Positions 60,268 through 64,000 of a DNA stretch of 64,000 nt are shown piece by piece. Position 1 is the first letter of the stretch; the number at the start of each line of letters is the position of its first letter. Below the pieces are notes generated by a model. The model was given only the letters and a program-made list of their open reading frames with translations, was not told the DNA's origin and searched no databases. A program made the translations under genes and the position numbers. The stretch is from a bacterium (GTDB lineage: Bacteria; Actinomycetota; Acidimicrobiia; Spongiisociales; Spongiisociaceae), in the NCBI GenBank assembly GCA_028821265.1, contig JAPPGU010000082.1:100843-164842 (forward strand). Reading direction: 5' to 3'.

Positions 60268-60370
60268 CCCCAGGGTACCCGCCCGGCTGAGAGGTCGGGA
60301 ACCGAACGGCAGTCCCGGTACGTCATAGGGACGAATCGTCCATCGGAATGACTCTTGGAAGGAGCCGGAC

Positions 60371-62538
60371 ATGAAAAGGCACGCAGCCTGGTTGGTCGCC
60401 ATGGCGCTTCTCGTCGGCGCCTGCGCGCCGGACCCGACCGTTACTACCACCCGACCGGTCGCTACCACCTCGACTGCAGGGACGGTACCGTCAAGCACCG
60501 TCACCGCGGCCCCCACCACTGGCTCCACGGTTTCCACCACGGGCCTGACCGTCTCCACCACCGGTTCCACATCCTCCAGCACGGCCGCCGACCCCGTGGT
60601 CGGCCTCTTCGCCTCGGCGCTGGTGGAGTTCGACTCGTGCGATGCGTTCATCGGCCACGTCAAGGCGCAAGCGCTGGAACGGGTGGGACCCTACGGCCTC
60701 GACGGTGGCCGTTACCCCGAAGAGCTCATCATGGAGGAGGCGGATTTCGAGATCATGGAGGAAAGCGCTGCTGTGGCTGCCACCGACAGCGCGATCTCGG
60801 CCCCACAGGCCGGCGTCGACTACTCGACCACCAATGTCCAGGAGATCGGAGTCGACGAGCCGGACATTGTCAAGACCGACGGGAACCGGATCCTCGTCCT
60901 GGCCTACGGCATCCTCCACTACATCGACGTGTCCTCGGGTAGTCCCGAACTGTTGGCGACGCTCGATCTCTGGTCCTGGGATTCGCAGCAGGGCAAGGAG
61001 GAGAGCATCGGCAGCTTCCACAGCTTCCAGATGTTCCTCGGAGAAGCCTCCGCTCTGCTGATGGCCGGCGGCTACGGACCGGCCGGCGAACTCACCCAGG
61101 TGGTGCAGGTCGACCTGGCCGACCCGGGGAACATGACCGTGACCAGCACCTCACGGTGGAGGGCAGGTACGTGTCGGCCCGGCTGGTGGGCGAGCGCGTC
61201 AGCCTGGTCCTCTCCTCCCGGCCCCACGACCGGCTCGAGTTCGTCTATCCCGCATCCAGGTCGGCCGAGGCCAGGGCCGAGATGGCCAACCGGATGACCA
61301 TCGAAGAATCGACTCTGGAGGATTGGGCGCCCGGTTACGTCCTCGAGGGCGAGGGCGGCGTCTCGCAGGGCCTGTTCATCGACTGTGCCTCGTCATACGC
61401 ACCCGAGGAGTTCTCGGGGTTCGACTTCCTGTCCGTGCTGAGCTTCGACCTCGCCGACGGGATCGGCACCGAGGCGGTCTCCACCGTGATGTCGGGGGGA
61501 GACACGGTCTACGCGTCGTCGACCAACCTCTACGTCGCCACCCAGCGCTGGACCGACTGGGCTGTCCTCGACGAGGAAACAGCGATCGAGGAGGCCGAAA
61601 CCATCAGCACCCACATCCATCAATTCGACATCGGTGGCTCGGGCGGCGCCGAATACCTGGCGAGCGGATCCGTGGACGGGTTCCTCCTCAACCAGTTCGC
61701 CATGTCGGAATACGACGGACACCTGCGGGTGGCGTCCACCGACGATCCGTCGTGGAGTTGGTGGGTCAGCGAGAACCGGCCCTCGGTGAGCCGGGTGGAC
61801 GTCCTGGCCAGGGACGGCCGCCGGCTGCGGGTCGTCGGATCAGTGGGAGGTCTCGGGCAGGGCGAGCGCATCTTTGCTGTCCGTTTCATCGGCCCGATCG
61901 GCTACATAGTCACCTTCCGCCAGACCGATCCGCTCTACACCGTCGACCTGTCCGACCCCGAGAACCCCCGGGTGGTGGGTGAGCTCAAGATCCTCGGGTA
62001 CTCCGCCTACCTGCACCCGATCGGCGACGGGCTCCTGCTGGGAATCGGTCAGGACGCCGACGAGCGGGGATGGACGCTGGGTACCCAGGTATCGGTGTTC
62101 GATGTCTCCGACCTGGCCAACCCGATCCGTATCCACCAGTTCACCCTGGAGGACTCCTATTCGCAGGTGGAGTGGGACCACCGCGCCTTCCTGTACTGGG
62201 CGCCGAAGCGGATGGCCGTGATGCCGGTCAGCTGGTGGAACTACGACGACCAGTCGGACTACTGGGATTACTTCGCGGGTGCGTTCGTGCTCTCGGTCGG
62301 CTCGGGAGGCATCCGGCCGCTGGCCACCCTCGAGCACGAGGTCGAGGTCCCCGGCATTCCCGAGGACGAACTCCGCTTCTGGGGGCCCTGGGCGATCCTC
62401 CGTTCCCTGGTGGTGGGCGACACGCTCTTCACCGTGTCGGAAGGCGGCCTGCTGGGATCGGACCTGGACACGTTCGAGACGACCTCCTGGATCGGGTTCC
62501 GCCTGCCGGATTACGGGACGGAGCCGATTACGTACTAG
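60371..62538 (+). pseudogene. Beta-propeller lipoprotein (COG4880-like), frameshifted near 61,150
   Basis: Lipoprotein signal with lipobox VGAC (Cys18), a Thr/Ser-rich linker (about 20-75), then VDEPDIVKTDGNRILVL, the hallmark of secreted C-terminal beta-propeller proteins distantly like WD-40. In the first frame translation departs from the family after MTVTSTS at about 61,150 and stops at 61,297; the continuation (LTVEGRYVSARLVGERVSLVL to the end at 62,538) is in another frame. Restoring one C (AGCACCTCACG to AGCACCCTCACG) joins about 722 residues. GGAAGGAG precedes the ATG. Function of the family is unknown. Confidence 0.85.
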
Positions 62539-62546
62539 ACAAGTAG

Positions 62547-62567
62547 CCACTGACCACTGACCACTAG
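62547..62567. repeat. Heptad repeat, (CCACTGA)x2 plus CCACTAG
   Basis: Three consecutive heptads between the lipoprotein gene stop and the start at 62578. Same unit as at 20931-20949 and 63650-63677. Confidence 0.85.
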
Positions 62568-62577
62568 GATCCCCGCC

Positions 62578-63024
62578 ATGCCCTCCATTCCGGTCATCGC
62601 GCTCGGGGTGGCGCTACTCCTCCTCCTGGCTCTGGCCGCCATATCGGTTGCCGTCCTGATCCGGCGCAGGAGCAACCGGGCGGGCGGGCAACCGGTCTAT
62701 GTCATCAACGACGCCATCGACTTCGCGGTGGAACATGTCGATCCGGACGTCCTAGACCGGATCCGGCCGGCGGGCGTCCAGCGCATCATCGAGTGGTCCG
62801 TCCACTACCTTCAGGGCCTAGCGGTTCCCGCCCGCCGCCGGAGAGGCTTGCGGGTGGTCGCCGGGGGCGAGGGCAGCGCCATCGAGTACATCCATGGCAT
62901 GCTGGTCGGGAATGGATACGATTACTCCCCGTCCGATATTGCCGCGGTGCTGGCCGGCGAGGCGGCGTATCTGGCGGGCATTGGAGCATTGGGAGAGCAG
63001 GTCGAGGAAGGGGAAGCGGAATGA
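62578..63024 (+). CDS. Small membrane-anchored protein of unknown function
   Basis: 148 residues. One N-terminal helix (about 5-28) followed by a basic stop-transfer RRRSNR, then a soluble domain (YVINDAIDFAVEHVDPDVLDRI, GVQRIIEWSVHYLQGLA, IHGMLVGNGYDYSPSDIAAVLAGEAAYLAG) that looks helical, with an acidic tail. Not recognised. The stop overlaps the next gene (ATGA), so the three genes 62578-63539 form one operon. Confidence 0.75.
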   Translation: MPSIPVIALGVALLLLLALAAISVAVLIRRRSNRAGGQPVYVINDAIDFAVEHVDPDVLDRIRPAGVQRIIEWSVHYLQGLAVPARRRRGLRVVAGGEGSAIEYIHGMLVGNGYDYSPSDIAAVLAGEAAYLAGIGALGEQVEEGEAE

Positions 63025-63311
63025 GGGCGCGTTGCGGTCGATGCGGTACCGGTTTCGAGGTCATGACGCCGGGCCGCTACGCCTGTCCGGCCTGCGGGGT
63101 CACCAACGAGGTGCGTGGCCCGGGCGGGGGAAGGCCGGGTCCCGCGCCCCGGGCCCAGGACATGGCGCCTCCCGCCCCTCCACCCGAGGCTCCTTCCCGG
63201 AGAGCGAAGTGCCCGGATGCCGAATGCGGGTTCAGCTTCATCGTCGGTGATGTGAGCGTGGCGCCCTGCCCGATGTGCGGGGCCGAGGTGGCTACGGGGA
63301 GAGGAGCCTGA
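63021..63311 (+). CDS. Small protein with two zinc-ribbon motifs
   Basis: 96 residues. First ribbon CGRCGTGFEV...CPACG (CxxC, CxxC), a Pro/Gly/Ala-rich linker, then CPDAECGF...CPMCG. Resembles MJ0042-type or TFIIB-like ribbons but I cannot assign it. The start overlaps the upstream stop and the next gene starts directly after its stop. Confidence 0.75.
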   Translation: MRARCGRCGTGFEVMTPGRYACPACGVTNEVRGPGGGRPGPAPRAQDMAPPAPPPEAPSRRAKCPDAECGFSFIVGDVSVAPCPMCGAEVATGRGA

Positions 63312-63539
63312 GTGTCCGGCGGCGGAGGCTCGCGCCTGTCCCGGTTCGAGAAGAGCCGCTTCATCGGCGCCAGGGACACGATGATCGTCTACGACTGCGA
63401 CGACAGTGACCAGCTCGCCCTGCTCGAGGCCAGGCTCCGCGACGACGACCTGCTGGGCCGCAACCTGATGCAGAGCTTCGGTCCAGACACGCTGGCCGAG
63501 GCCCGCAACCGAGGATTTCGGGCGGCTGGTGGCCGCTAG
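63312..63539 (+). CDS. Small protein of unknown function
   Basis: 75 residues from GTG directly after the zinc-ribbon gene stop. Contains MIVYDCDDSDQLALLEARLRD and LLGRNLMQSFGPDTLAEARNRG. No recognised domain and no hydrophobic helix. The TAG stop lies at the first base group of a heptad block (CGCTAGTGG). Confidence 0.6.
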   Translation: MSGGGGSRLSRFEKSRFIGARDTMIVYDCDDSDQLALLEARLRDDDLLGRNLMQSFGPDTLAEARNRGFRAAGGR

Positions 63540-63680
63540 TGGCCAGTGGCCGGTTTCCAGTGGCCAGTGGGCGACCCGGACGTAATCAAGTTTCCTGTGG
63601 CCCTCAAGCCTGTGGGGTGTCCGTGCCCGTACCGAGTTACGACATGCGCTGACCACTGACCACTGACCACTGACCACGGA
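63533..63680. repeat. Two heptad blocks flanking a short spacer
   Basis: The first block, GCTAGTGGCCAGTGGCCGG then TTTCCAGTGGCCAGTGGG (63535-63571), uses CCAGTGG units. The second, 63650-63677, is (TGACCAC)x4. Between them (63572-63649) is unique sequence without a gene. The two blocks are roughly inverted relative to each other (CCAGTGG against CCACTGA). Confidence 0.85.
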
Positions 63681-63686
63681 CGACTA

Positions 63687-63779
63687 TTAGAGGATTCCCA
63701 GTAGGAACCAGGCGCCCACCCCTACCAGTATCACCATGGCGGTGATCAGCGCCGCGATGATCAGGTACCTGGTAGGCAT
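63687..63779 (-). CDS. Possible 30-residue membrane peptide
   Basis: ATG 63779 opens MPTRYLIIAALITAMVILVG and ends WFLLGIL, a single hydrophobic helix after a short basic start. The frame stays open upstream but that part is Pro-rich. Such tiny membrane proteins occur in actinobacteria, but length alone gives little support. Confidence 0.4.
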   Translation of the reverse strand: MPTRYLIIAALITAMVILVGVGAWFLLGIL

Positions 63780-63945
63780 GCCGGGAGGGTACCGAAGAAG
63801 TCCAGGTGGCTGGATGAGCGGCGACGAGGCCGCAGGTCGGGGCGTCGCCGGGGCCAAGCCGTTCCCGTCGTCCGGCACTCCAAAGAGTTTGGAACCGCTC
63901 AGCCCGAACTAGGCTCCTCTCTTGGCTAATCGGAGAATCGCATCG

Positions 63946-64000
63946 GTGTATGACGTAATCGTGATCGGCGGCGGCCCCGGCGGCTACGGCGCCGCCCTGT
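63946..64000 (+). CDS. Dihydrolipoamide dehydrogenase-like flavoprotein, N-terminal fragment
   Basis: Eighteen codons at the window end: YDVIVIGGGPGGYGAAL, the FAD-binding GxGxxG motif in the form typical of Lpd and related disulfide oxidoreductases. GTG 63946 with GGAG 10 bp upstream; an in-frame TTG at 63922 would add eight residues. Which member of the family it is cannot be told. Confidence 0.75.
   Translation, partial: MYDVIVIGGGPGGYGAAL

Overview
High-GC bacterial chromosome, almost entirely housekeeping. The gene set points to an actinobacterium: 5-deazaflavin (F420 precursor) synthesis by separate CofG and CofH, an Rv1339-type phosphodiesterase beside rph and rdgB, SufC-SufS-SufU, and the YraN/ComM/DprA block. 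Class Acidimicrobiia is my best guess from the mixture of families; that is inference, not something the sequence proves. No prophage, transposase, CRISPR array, rRNA operon or resistance island is visible.

Layout. 0-5.4 kb: a SulP transporter fragment (minus), then cofG-cofH-trmD-rplS-lepB. 5.4-10.9 kb: yraN, two tiny minus-strand genes, comM-dprA, a cAMP phosphodiesterase-like enzyme, rph-rdgB. 10.9-13.5 kb: a dispersed palindromic repeat, six tRNAs (Lys, Leu, Pro, Gly, Arg, His) and one exported protein of unknown role. 13.5-20.9 kb: tig-clpP-clpX-valS-folC. 21-27.2 kb: ndk and the cell-shape cluster mreBCD-mrdA-rodA. 27.2-32.3 kb: RNase E/G, rplU-rpmA-obg-proB. 32.4-35.2 kb (minus): trkA-trkH potassium uptake. 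35.5-40.1 kb: a degenerate LytM-like protein, nadD, rsfS, tRNA-Ala, leuS. 40.1-42.2 kb (minus): an ABC exporter whose permease is frameshifted. 42.3-47.1 kb: comEA-comEC, an SDR, a second palindromic repeat, holA. 47.2-57.6 kb: rpsT (minus), hrcA-dnaJ-phoH-pgpH-ybeY-corC-era-fumC. 57.6-60.3 kb (minus): sufC-sufS-sufU without sufB or sufD. 60.4-64 kb: a frameshifted beta-propeller lipoprotein, three small uncharacterised genes, a tiny membrane protein and the start of a dihydrolipoamide dehydrogenase-like gene.

Themes. DNA uptake is represented by comEA, comEC, dprA and comM. Rod shape and wall synthesis are represented by mreBCD, mrdA and rodA. Protein quality control is represented by tig, clpPX, hrcA and dnaJ. 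TrkAH and the PgpH-like HD phosphodiesterase could be linked through c-di-AMP, but that is inference.

The most unusual content is non-coding. (1) A heptameric tandem repeat family, consensus about NYAGTKG, sits at gene ends and gene starts at several loci. It supplies stop codons and the last residues of folC, rpsT and sufU, and twice ends in a TATATT box that makes a credible promoter. (2) A dispersed imperfect palindrome of about 165 bp has two full and at least one half copy, and its terminal bases differ between copies while staying complementary within each copy. Protein-level oddities are an unrecognised N-terminal region of about 210-250 residues on CofH, an SdrD_B-like domain inside the extracellular part of PgpH, and an M23 protein that has lost both catalytic histidines. 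Three genes (mreC, the ABC permease, the propeller lipoprotein) look broken by one missing base each, two of them readable as a shortened run of identical bases, so assembly error is the first explanation to test.
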